Position numbers and translations under genes: made by a program
In this document: in pieces, positions 1 through 5,179 of the stretch
Position numbering within the stretch: position 1 is the stretch's first letter
How the letters are laid out: every line of letters starts with the position of its first letter
Notes under the pieces: generated by a model
Databases searched by the model: none
Told to the model about the DNA's origin: nothing
What the model saw: the letters and a program-made list of their open reading frames with translations, nothing else
NCBI GenBank assembly: GCA_904501895.1
Contig: CAJGCX010000117.1
Location: forward strand, 1 to 5,179
Direction: 5' to 3'
Length of the DNA: 5,179 bases
Origin: Clostridiaceae bacterium
GTDB lineage: Bacteria > Bacillota > Clostridia > Oscillospirales > Acutalibacteraceae

Positions 1-1176
1 GAATTCCCTAACGGTGCAAGAGTTCTTCGTGCAAAGATTGATATGGCTGCTGCTAATATCAATATGCGTGACCCTGTTATTTACAGAATTGCTCACGTGC
101 CACATCACCAGACAGGTGACAAATGGTGTGTTTATCCTATGTATGACTTTGCTCATCCATTGTCAGATGCTAAGGAAGGTGTTACACACTCACTTTGCTC
201 ACTTGAATTTGAAAATCACAGACCTCTTTATGATTGGTTCTTAAGAGCACTCGATATCGAAATGCCACCAAGACAGATTGAGTTTGCACGTCTTAACCTT
301 AACTATTGCCTTACAAGTAAGAGAAAGTGTCTTGCCCTTGTTAATGAAGGTATTGTTGATGGTTGGAACGACCCAAGAATGGCTACTCTCAGCGGTATGA
401 GAAGACGTGGCTATCCTGCAGCAGCAATCCGTAATTTCTGTGAAAAAATCGGTGTTTCAAAGGCTTATTCAGTAGTTGATTACGGTCTTCTTGAATCTTG
501 TGTACGTGATGAGCTTAATGCAAACGCTCCACGAGCAATGGCTGTGCTTCGTCCATTAAAGGTTGTTATTGATAACTATCCTGAAGGACAGACAGAAACT
601 CTTGATGTTGAAATTCATCCTGACCATCCTGAAATGGGTACTCGTAAGGTAACCTTCGGTAAGACTCTTTACGTTGAGCAGGAAGACTTTATGGTTGAGC
701 CTGTTAAGAAGTATTTCAGACTCTTCCCAGGTAACGAGGTTCGTCTTAAGAGTGCATATTTCGTAAAATGTGTTGGTTACGATACAGACGAAAACGGAAA
801 TGTTACTTGTGTTCATTGTACTTATGACCCTGAAAGTCGTGGTGGTAACTCACCTGACGGAAGAAAGGTTAAGGGTACACTCCATTGGGTAAGTGAGGCT
901 GGCTCATTCAAGTCAGAAATCCGTCTTTATGACAGACTTTTCAACAAGGAAAACCCATCTGACGAAACTGCAGGTGCATTTACAGAAAATCTTAATCCTG
1001 AATCTCTTGTTGTTCTTAAGGACTGCTTAATTGAAGGCGGACTTATGGATGGTCTTAAGGCAGGAGATACATTCCAGTTTATGCGTCAGGGTTATTTCTG
1101 TGTAGATATTACCTCAACAGAAGACAACGTTGTATTTAACAGAACAGTACAGCTTAACTCTTCTTGGGGAAAGTAA
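1..1176 (+). CDS. glnS: Glutaminyl-tRNA synthetase, 5'-truncated by window edge
   Basis: Cytoplasmic class I aminoacyl-tRNA synthetase that charges tRNA-Gln with glutamine using ATP. The frame is open from base 1 (reading EFPNGARVLRAKIDM), so the gene begins upstream. The 391 visible residues against about 554 in E. coli GlnS imply that roughly 160-170 residues are missing, including the HIGH motif. Visible landmarks are HHQTGDKWCVYPMYDF (residues 35-50), whose MYDF tyrosine matches the glutamine-binding Tyr211 of E. coli; the SDAKEGVTHSLCSLEF stretch; the KMSKS-type loop, here LTSKRK (residues 104-109); the GMRRRGYPAAAIRNF block; LESCVRDELNANAPRAMAV; and the two-barrel anticodon-binding region with GRKVKGTLHWVS and EIRLYDRLF, ending VFNRTVQL. 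GlnRS is told from GluRS by this beta-barrel C-terminal half. A membrane protein gene follows after 11 bases, probably co-transcribed. The only oddity is Thr in place of the usual hydrophobic residue in the KMSKS-type loop. Identification is very secure. Confidence 0.97.
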   Translation, partial: EFPNGARVLRAKIDMAAANINMRDPVIYRIAHVPHHQTGDKWCVYPMYDFAHPLSDAKEGVTHSLCSLEFENHRPLYDWFLRALDIEMPPRQIEFARLNLNYCLTSKRKCLALVNEGIVDGWNDPRMATLSGMRRRGYPAAAIRNFCEKIGVSKAYSVVDYGLLESCVRDELNANAPRAMAVLRPLKVVIDNYPEGQTETLDVEIHPDHPEMGTRKVTFGKTLYVEQEDFMVEPVKKYFRLFPGNEVRLKSAYFVKCVGYDTDENGNVTCVHCTYDPESRGGNSPDGRKVKGTLHWVSEAGSFKSEIRLYDRLFNKENPSDETAGAFTENLNPESLVVLKDCLIEGGLMDGLKAGDTFQFMRQGYFCVDITSTEDNVVFNRTVQLNSSWGK

Positions 1177-1180
1177 GGTG
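1175..1180 (+). promoter_or_regulatory. Ribosome binding site overlapping glnS stop
   Basis: AAGGTG lies 7 bases before the ATG at 1188 and shares its first two bases with the glnS TAA stop. The overlap supports the chosen start of the downstream membrane protein and suggests that ribosomes finishing glnS can reinitiate there. Confidence 0.7.
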
Positions 1181-1187
1181 AAAAATT

Positions 1188-1919
1188 ATGAGTAAGACAA
1201 AATCTCTTAAACAAAAAACAACAGGCTTTGACATTCTTTACAGAGTTGTTACTGTTATTTTAGCAATTGCAATATACCCTGCATTTTACTTTGCTAACCT
1301 TTTTACCATCGAAATTGCTCACACAAGCATTTCAAATCTTCTTGGTAGCCTTGGAAGTCTCGTTAACGAAAATGCAGCTTCAACTGTTGGTGGCACTCTT
1401 CATGTAACTTACGAATCAGTTTCTCTTCACGAGTTACCTGATTTGATAAAGACATTTTCAGGCTTTACAAACGAAGATTTCGATTTCAAAACAGCAATTC
1501 TTCAGAATGACCTTTACACACCTGTTATCGTTGCAGTAGTGTTTATAGCAATTGCACTCGTCCTTGGTCTTGTGATTCTCGGTTTTGCAGCATTTTCAAA
1601 CAAGGTTAAGGTTATCACTGCAATTTCAGGTACAGGCTTCCTTTGCACATTAGCAGCATACATTTCATTCACAGGATTCTTTGCAGAAAAGCTTCTTTCT
1701 GGTGAGGTTTCTTTATCAGATATTTTTAATGTTGAAGGTATTATCGGCACAGCAATTATGAGTCTCCTTGGTGAAGTTACAATTTGCACTCTTGATGCTG
1801 CGTTCTTTGCAGTAATGTTCTTATTACTCGGAATTTGCTTATGGTCAGTATGTGTTTGGATTGTTAATGCAAGTGATGAAAAAGAAAAGCAGATGAAGGC
1901 TGCTGCAAAGAAAAGATAA
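1188..1919 (+). CDS. Four-helix membrane protein of unknown function
   Basis: A 243-residue protein that I do not recognise as a named family. Hydrophobic stretches suggest four membrane helices at about residues 16-38, 110-135, 142-166 and 203-226. The lysine-rich N-terminus (KTKSLKQK) and the charged C-terminal tail (DEKEKQMKAAAKKR) would both be cytoplasmic by the positive-inside rule, as would the short FSNKVK turn between helices 2 and 3. Between helices 1 and 2 is an outside segment of about 70 residues, rich in Ser, Asn, Thr and Leu, with acidic patches (NEDFDF). No catalytic motif, cysteine pair, ATPase or transporter signature is seen. The ATG is chosen because a ribosome site precedes it by 7 bases and it is the first in frame after the glnS stop. 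It sits 11 bases after glnS and before a terminator, so it is the last gene of that unit. The link to glnS may be only transcriptional. Being a real gene is well supported; its function is unknown. Confidence 0.85.
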   Translation: MSKTKSLKQKTTGFDILYRVVTVILAIAIYPAFYFANLFTIEIAHTSISNLLGSLGSLVNENAASTVGGTLHVTYESVSLHELPDLIKTFSGFTNEDFDFKTAILQNDLYTPVIVAVVFIAIALVLGLVILGFAAFSNKVKVITAISGTGFLCTLAAYISFTGFFAEKLLSGEVSLSDIFNVEGIIGTAIMSLLGEVTICTLDAAFFAVMFLLLGICLWSVCVWIVNASDEKEKQMKAAAKKR

Positions 1920-1951
1920 TTTCTTTTGTAGTTAAAATTACATAATAAAAT

Positions 1952-1993
1952 AACCGACCGTTTGTTGTTACGCAAATCGGTCGGTTTTGTTTT
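1952..1993 (+). terminator. Rho-independent terminator of the glnS unit
   Basis: AACCGACCG (1952-1960) pairs perfectly with CGGTCGGTT (1978-1986). The stem can extend inward by TTTG/CAAA across one bulged T, leaving a loop of about 8 bases. TTTTGTTTT follows at once, giving the + strand U-run. It lies 32 bases after the membrane protein stop. Read on the - strand, the same hairpin is followed by ATTTTATTATG, so it could also act as a weaker backup terminator for the glg operon. Confidence 0.9.
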
Positions 1994-2007
1994 ATAATTT
2001 GAATACA

Positions 2008-2040
2008 CAAACAATAAAGGCGAAGTCGTTTGACCTCGCC
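2008..2040 (-). terminator. Rho-independent terminator of the glg operon
   Basis: On the - strand, GGCGAGGTC (2040-2032) pairs with GACTTCGCC (2027-2019) through nine pairs, one of them G-U, around a four-base AAAC loop. TTTATTGTTTG follows. The stem begins 7 bases after the glgA stop codon. On the + strand the G-U pair becomes an A-C mismatch, so the hairpin favours the - strand transcript. Confidence 0.87.
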
Positions 2041-2047
2041 CTTTACA

Positions 2048-3475
2048 TTAGCCCTTAAGGATTTCCTTATAAAGTCTGATATATTCGTTTGCTGATTTAC
2101 CCCAGCTGTTGTCACATTCCATTGCTCGTTTAACGAGGATGTTCCATCCTTCCTTATTTGAATAGCCTTCGATTGCTCGTCTGATTGTATAAAGCATATC
2201 GTGAGCGTTGTATGTTGAGAATGTGAAGCCGTTGCCCTCATTATCACCTGAGTCCTTAATGCTGTCACGAAGACCACCTGTTTCACGGACAATAGGAACT
2301 GTACCGTAACGAAGTGAAATCATCTGTGAAAGACCGCAAGGCTCACTCTTTGATGGCATTAAGAACAAGTCACAGCCCGCATAAATCTTCTTTGAAAGTG
2401 ATGGAATAAAGCCGATTTTAAGGCCCATCTTGTCAGGGTATTTATCTGCCATTTCCTTAAAGAAGCTTTCGTACTGCCATTCACCTGAACCGAGAACAAC
2501 AAACTGAACGTCAGTTGTTGCAAGTAATTCATCAAGAACTGCCTTAACAAGGTCAAGACCCTTGTGTCCTACAAGACGAGTAACCATACCAATCATAGGA
2601 ACATCTTCTCTCACAGGAAGTCCAAAATACTCCTGAAGCTTTGCCTTATTAACCTTTTTCTTATCCTCGAAATCCTCTGCTGTGTAATTAACCTCAATAT
2701 CCTTATCAGTTTCAGGATTATAAAGAATTGTGTCGATACCATTTAAGATACCACTCAACTTCCATGAGCGCTGATTAAGAATTGGGTCAAGACCGTGAGA
2801 ATACCAAGGGTCAAGAATTTCGTTAGCGTAAGAAGGTGAAACTGTTGTAACTCTGTCAGCACATTCAATAGCGCCCTTCATAAAGTTACAGTCACCGTCA
2901 TATTCAAGAAGTGATGCTGCACTTTCAGGAAGACCAACAACATCGCCTAAAAGGTCCATACCGTAAGTACCCTGATACTGAATGTTGTGAATTGTGAAAA
3001 CTGTCTTGATGTTTTCAAATCCAGGTCTTGTAGCATAAAGTGTATTGTAATAAACAGGAGTCAACGCTGACTGCCAGTCGTTACAATGGATAATGTCAGG
3101 CTTGAAATCAATGTGTGGAATAATTTCAAGAACTGCACGTGCAAAGAAAGCAAAACGCTCTGCATCGTCATAATAGCCATAAAGACCATCACGCTTGAAA
3201 TAATACTGATTGTCGAGAAGATAGTAGATTACGCCACCTGCTTTTGCTTCAAAAACACCGCAATACTGTCTTCTCCATGCAACAGGAACTGAAATGCTTG
3301 TCACAAATTTCATTGTGTCTTTAAGTTCCTGACTGATTGTGTCATAAAGAGGCATCACAACTCGTGCACCGATGAGTCGTTTGCGAAGAGCCTGTGGAAG
3401 ACTACCTGCAACGTCACCGAGACCACCACTTGCTTTAAATGGAAGTGCCTCACTTGAAACGTATAATACTTTCAT
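2048..3475 (-). CDS. glgA: Glycogen (starch) synthase, ADP-glucose dependent
   Basis: GT5-family glycosyltransferase with a GT-B fold that transfers glucose from ADP-glucose to the non-reducing end of an alpha-1,4-glucan in the cytoplasm. It is 475 residues, against 477 in E. coli GlgA, so full length. Landmarks in order are the N-terminal substrate loop KASGGLGDV (14-22), CNDW (131-134), TIHNIQYQG (161-169), NGID (245-248), TRLVGHKG (299-306) with Arg300 and Lys305 at the positions known to bind the nucleotide-sugar phosphates, VVLGSGE (326-332), SEPCGLSQ (377-384) with Glu378 matching the catalytic-site Glu377 of E. coli, and ETGGLRDS (398-405). The usual KTGGL/KSGGL lysine is Ala15 here, with a Lys one residue earlier. 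The start ATG overlaps the glgD stop by one base (TAATG), which supports it and implies translational coupling. It is the last gene of the operon, ending just before a hairpin terminator. Confidence 0.97.
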   Translation of the reverse strand: MKVLYVSSEALPFKASGGLGDVAGSLPQALRKRLIGARVVMPLYDTISQELKDTMKFVTSISVPVAWRRQYCGVFEAKAGGVIYYLLDNQYYFKRDGLYGYYDDAERFAFFARAVLEIIPHIDFKPDIIHCNDWQSALTPVYYNTLYATRPGFENIKTVFTIHNIQYQGTYGMDLLGDVVGLPESAASLLEYDGDCNFMKGAIECADRVTTVSPSYANEILDPWYSHGLDPILNQRSWKLSGILNGIDTILYNPETDKDIEVNYTAEDFEDKKKVNKAKLQEYFGLPVREDVPMIGMVTRLVGHKGLDLVKAVLDELLATTDVQFVVLGSGEWQYESFFKEMADKYPDKMGLKIGFIPSLSKKIYAGCDLFLMPSKSEPCGLSQMISLRYGTVPIVRETGGLRDSIKDSGDNEGNGFTFSTYNAHDMLYTIRRAIEGYSNKEGWNILVKRAMECDNSWGKSANEYIRLYKEILKG

Positions 3476-4590
3476 TAGATTACAATCTCCTTACCTATAT
3501 AAACCGGATATGTTTCTGCGCCAGAGAGTGTTTTATTTGGTGTAATAACAACGCTCTTGTCTGCTACAACACAGTTGAGAGTTGAATTCTGTGCAACGAA
3601 ACCGTCCTGCATAACGATAGAATTCTTAACTACAGCACCCTTTTCAACACGAACGCCACGGAAGAGGATTGAGTTTTCAACTGTACCTTCGATGATACAA
3701 CCGTCAGCAATGAGAGAATTCTTAACACTTGAGCCAAGACCGTAAATTGCAGGCATATCGTCACGAACCTTTGTATAAACAGGTCTTTCAGCGTTAAAGA
3801 GGTCGTCGCAGTTAGCCATATTAAGAAGCTCCATATTTGTCTTGAAATAGCTTTCCATAGACTCGATTACAGCTGAATATCCTGTTGCTTCAAAGCCATA
3901 AATATTGAGCTTATTAACATTACCCTGAATAAGGTCAGTTTCAAAATCTTTGTGATTAAGGCTGATTGCATCATTGATAAGTCTTTCAAGAAGAGCCTTT
4001 TTCATAAGAATCACATTAAGTGAGAAGTTAACATTCTCATCAGTAACAGGAGAAAGAGTTACCTTTTCTGCCTTACCGTCAGCATTCATATCGAGAACAA
4101 TAACATCCTTAAGTGCAGGAACCTTACCATTCTTATAAACGATAGTAATATCAGCATTTTTTGCTGTGTGATAATCCATAAGTGCTTCAACATCAAGGTT
4201 GCATACAACGTTACAATCAGAAAGAAGAACATATTCCTCATCTGAACGACTGATGAAGCCCATAATGCCCTTTAAAGAAGCGAGCTTATCACGGTTTCCA
4301 CCTGCTTCATTTGTTGAGAATGGAGGAAGAATGAAAAGACCGTCATTTTTACGTGATAAGTCCCAAGGCTTACCTGTTCCAACGTGGTCCATAAGTGACT
4401 GATAGTGAGCCTTTGTAAGAACACCAACCTTTTCGATACCACTATTAACCATATTTGAAAGAGCAAAGTCAATAAGACGGTAACGACAAGCAAACGGAAC
4501 AGAACCCATTGTACGGATACCTGTAAGCTCACTGATACATTCGTCATAGGCATTTGAGAAAACAATACCAACTATATTTTTACCTGTCAT
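3475..4590 (-). CDS. glgD: Glucose-1-phosphate adenylyltransferase subunit GlgD (degenerate, likely regulatory)
   Basis: GlgC-like partner subunit of ADP-glucose pyrophosphorylase. In Firmicutes GlgD is largely inactive alone and modulates GlgC in a mixed complex. It is 371 residues, the usual length. The N-terminal nucleotidyltransferase-like domain (about 1-255) keeps PFACRYRLIDFALSNMVNSG (32-51), MDHVGTGKPWDL (67-78) and DGLFILPPF (83-91). It lacks the glycine-rich GGGxGxRL nucleotide loop near residues 9-25. In the GYxxDVGT motif of GlgC it reads GYSAVIES (237-244), so the aspartate is Val241; the Asp of the LSDCN segment (Asp125) is retained. The C-terminal part (about 280-371) is a left-handed beta-helix of hexapeptide repeats (NSLIADGCIIEGTVENSILF) closely resembling the GlgC tail. 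The gene begins one base after the glgC stop (TAAGATG) and overlaps glgA by one base. Family assignment is firm; the non-catalytic role is inferred from residues and family knowledge. Confidence 0.95.
   Translation of the reverse strand: MTGKNIVGIVFSNAYDECISELTGIRTMGSVPFACRYRLIDFALSNMVNSGIEKVGVLTKAHYQSLMDHVGTGKPWDLSRKNDGLFILPPFSTNEAGGNRDKLASLKGIMGFISRSDEEYVLLSDCNVVCNLDVEALMDYHTAKNADITIVYKNGKVPALKDVIVLDMNADGKAEKVTLSPVTDENVNFSLNVILMKKALLERLINDAISLNHKDFETDLIQGNVNKLNIYGFEATGYSAVIESMESYFKTNMELLNMANCDDLFNAERPVYTKVRDDMPAIYGLGSSVKNSLIADGCIIEGTVENSILFRGVRVEKGAVVKNSIVMQDGFVAQNSTLNCVVADKSVVITPNKTLSGAETYPVYIGKEIVI
3487..3492 (-). promoter_or_regulatory. Ribosome binding site for glgA inside glgD
   Basis: AAGGAG on the - strand lies 11 bases before the glgA ATG, within the last codons of glgD. 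The spacing is slightly long, but the TAATG overlap lets terminating ribosomes restart, so the two signals together decide the start. Confidence 0.7.
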
Positions 4591-4591
4591 C

Positions 4592-5179
4592 TTATTTTGC
4601 CTCCCTTACTACATCTTCACTAACCTGTGTTTTAGGTGCAACTGACATACCCTCGCCTACTGTTACACCTGCACCAACAACTGCAACACCCCAGTCGTCA
4701 CGGTTTGCACAGTCCTCAGGATTTGCACCAACTACTGCACCTGATTCGATAACTGCATTTTCAGCAACGATAGAATACTGAACAACTGCACCCTTTTTAA
4801 TTACTGTGCCTGGCATTACAATTGAATATTTAACCTCTGCACCCTCTTCAACAGTAACATTATTGAAAAGAATAGAGTAATCAACAGAGCCAAAAACTCT
4901 TGAACCCTCTGAAATCATTGAATTCTGAACAGTTGCACCCTCTGAAATATAATGAGGTGGTGCTACAGGAGTCTTTGCATAGATTTTCCAGCTTATATCT
5001 GATAAATCAAGTGGAACCTTTGGATTAAGAAGGTCAAGGTTTGCTTCCCAAAGGCTGTCGATTGTACCAACGTCTTTCCAGTATCCGTCGAAGAGATATG
5101 CGTACATTGGCTCACCGTCAGCGTGCATCTTTGGAATAACATTCTTACCAAAGTCGTTAGATGATTCAGGGTCAGCCTC
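4592..5179 (-). CDS. glgC: Glucose-1-phosphate adenylyltransferase GlgC, C-terminal half (5' end outside window)
   Basis: Catalytic subunit of ADP-glucose pyrophosphorylase, which makes ADP-glucose and pyrophosphate from ATP and glucose-1-phosphate, the committed step of bacterial glycogen synthesis. The frame is open to the window end, so the Met at 5128 is internal: upstream residues read EADPESSNDFGKNVIPK, the conserved DFGKxxIP block. The 195 visible residues of a usual 380-430 cover the end of the catalytic domain, with DGYWKDVGTIDSLWEANLDLL starting at visible residue 31 (intact Asp36), and a left-handed beta-helix domain of hexapeptide repeats (about 77-185) including SVDYSILFNN and VEEGAEVKYSIVMPG. 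The N-terminal nucleotide loop and the allosteric effector site cannot be judged. It is the first visible gene of the glgC-glgD-glgA unit, so the promoter and any glgB lie beyond the window. The stop TAA is one base from the glgD ATG. Confidence 0.95.
   Translation of the reverse strand, partial: EADPESSNDFGKNVIPKMHADGEPMYAYLFDGYWKDVGTIDSLWEANLDLLNPKVPLDLSDISWKIYAKTPVAPPHYISEGATVQNSMISEGSRVFGSVDYSILFNNVTVEEGAEVKYSIVMPGTVIKKGAVVQYSIVAENAVIESGAVVGANPEDCANRDDWGVAVVGAGVTVGEGMSVAPKTQVSEDVVREAK
4600..4607 (-). promoter_or_regulatory. Strong ribosome binding site for glgD inside glgC
   Basis: AAGGGAGG on the - strand sits 9 bases before the glgD ATG and within the last codons of glgC. It is the strongest Shine-Dalgarno match in the window. 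It fixes the glgD start and fits efficient initiation in addition to coupling across the TAAGATG junction. Confidence 0.8.

Noticed and set aside
1..6. GAATTC at the exact start, suggesting an EcoRI-cut clone end
   Set aside because: Other uncut GAATTC sites lie inside the window and the far end is not one, so it is best taken as chance.
14..244. A + strand open frame of 76 codons at the start of the window
   Set aside because: It is a shifted frame over the conserved GlnRS catalytic segment, which reads continuously from base 1 in another frame.
1514..2014. Long antisense open frame of 166 codons opposite the membrane protein gene, running into the terminators
   Set aside because: It mirrors a well-supported gene, crosses both terminator hairpins, has no family likeness and no clear ribosome site. 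Low-GC coding DNA often leaves such frames open.
1864..2292. Open frame of 142 codons on the - strand overlapping the 3' end of glgA and the gap
   Set aside because: It is out of frame with glgA, spans both terminators and has low-complexity composition; it is a shadow.
4620..4950. Recurring short patterns in DNA that could look like a repeat array
   Set aside because: They encode the degenerate hexapeptide turns of the GlgC beta-helix; the DNA units are not identical and there are no spacers, so it is neither CRISPR nor a tandem DNA repeat.
4592..5128. A complete small hexapeptide-repeat protein starting at the Met at 5128
   Set aside because: The same frame stays open to the window edge and encodes the conserved GlgC DFGKxxIP block upstream, so the Met is internal to glgC.

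Overview
This window is an ordinary, gene-dense piece of a chromosome with fairly low GC. It most likely comes from a Clostridia-type Firmicute, perhaps a gut or anaerobic Oscillospirales/Ruminococcaceae relative. That guess rests on three things. First, there is a glgC-glgD-glgA order, and GlgD, a degenerate paralogue of GlgC, is a Firmicutes hallmark. Second, the Shine-Dalgarno sites are strong (AAGGAG, AAGGGAGG) and the rho-independent terminators are AT-rich. Third, codon use favours AGA/CGT and CTT. The genus cannot be fixed from this sequence.

Left half, + strand: the window opens inside glnS (glutaminyl-tRNA synthetase; the N-terminal third lies outside). Eleven bases after its stop comes a gene for an unrecognised four-helix membrane protein, whose ribosome site overlaps the glnS stop. 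A hairpin plus T-run then ends this transcription unit.

Middle: a 128-base convergent intergenic gap (1920-2047) holds two back-to-back hairpin terminators, one for each converging unit. I see no other gene or site in it.

Right half, - strand: a tightly packed glycogen synthesis operon reads toward the gap, as glgC (3' part only), then glgD, then glgA. GlgC with GlgD would make ADP-glucose from glucose-1-phosphate and ATP, and GlgA would add the glucose to a growing alpha-1,4-glucan. The junctions are one base apart (glgC/glgD) and overlapping by one base (glgD/glgA), which suggests coupled translation and fixed stoichiometry. The unit ends right after glgA, so glgB and glgP are not directly downstream.

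I found no mobile element, CRISPR array, RNA gene or evidence of a new system. The points most worth a second look are the missing active-site aspartate in GlgD, a displaced lysine in the GlgA substrate loop, a variant KMSKS-type loop in GlnS, and the unknown membrane protein behind glnS.
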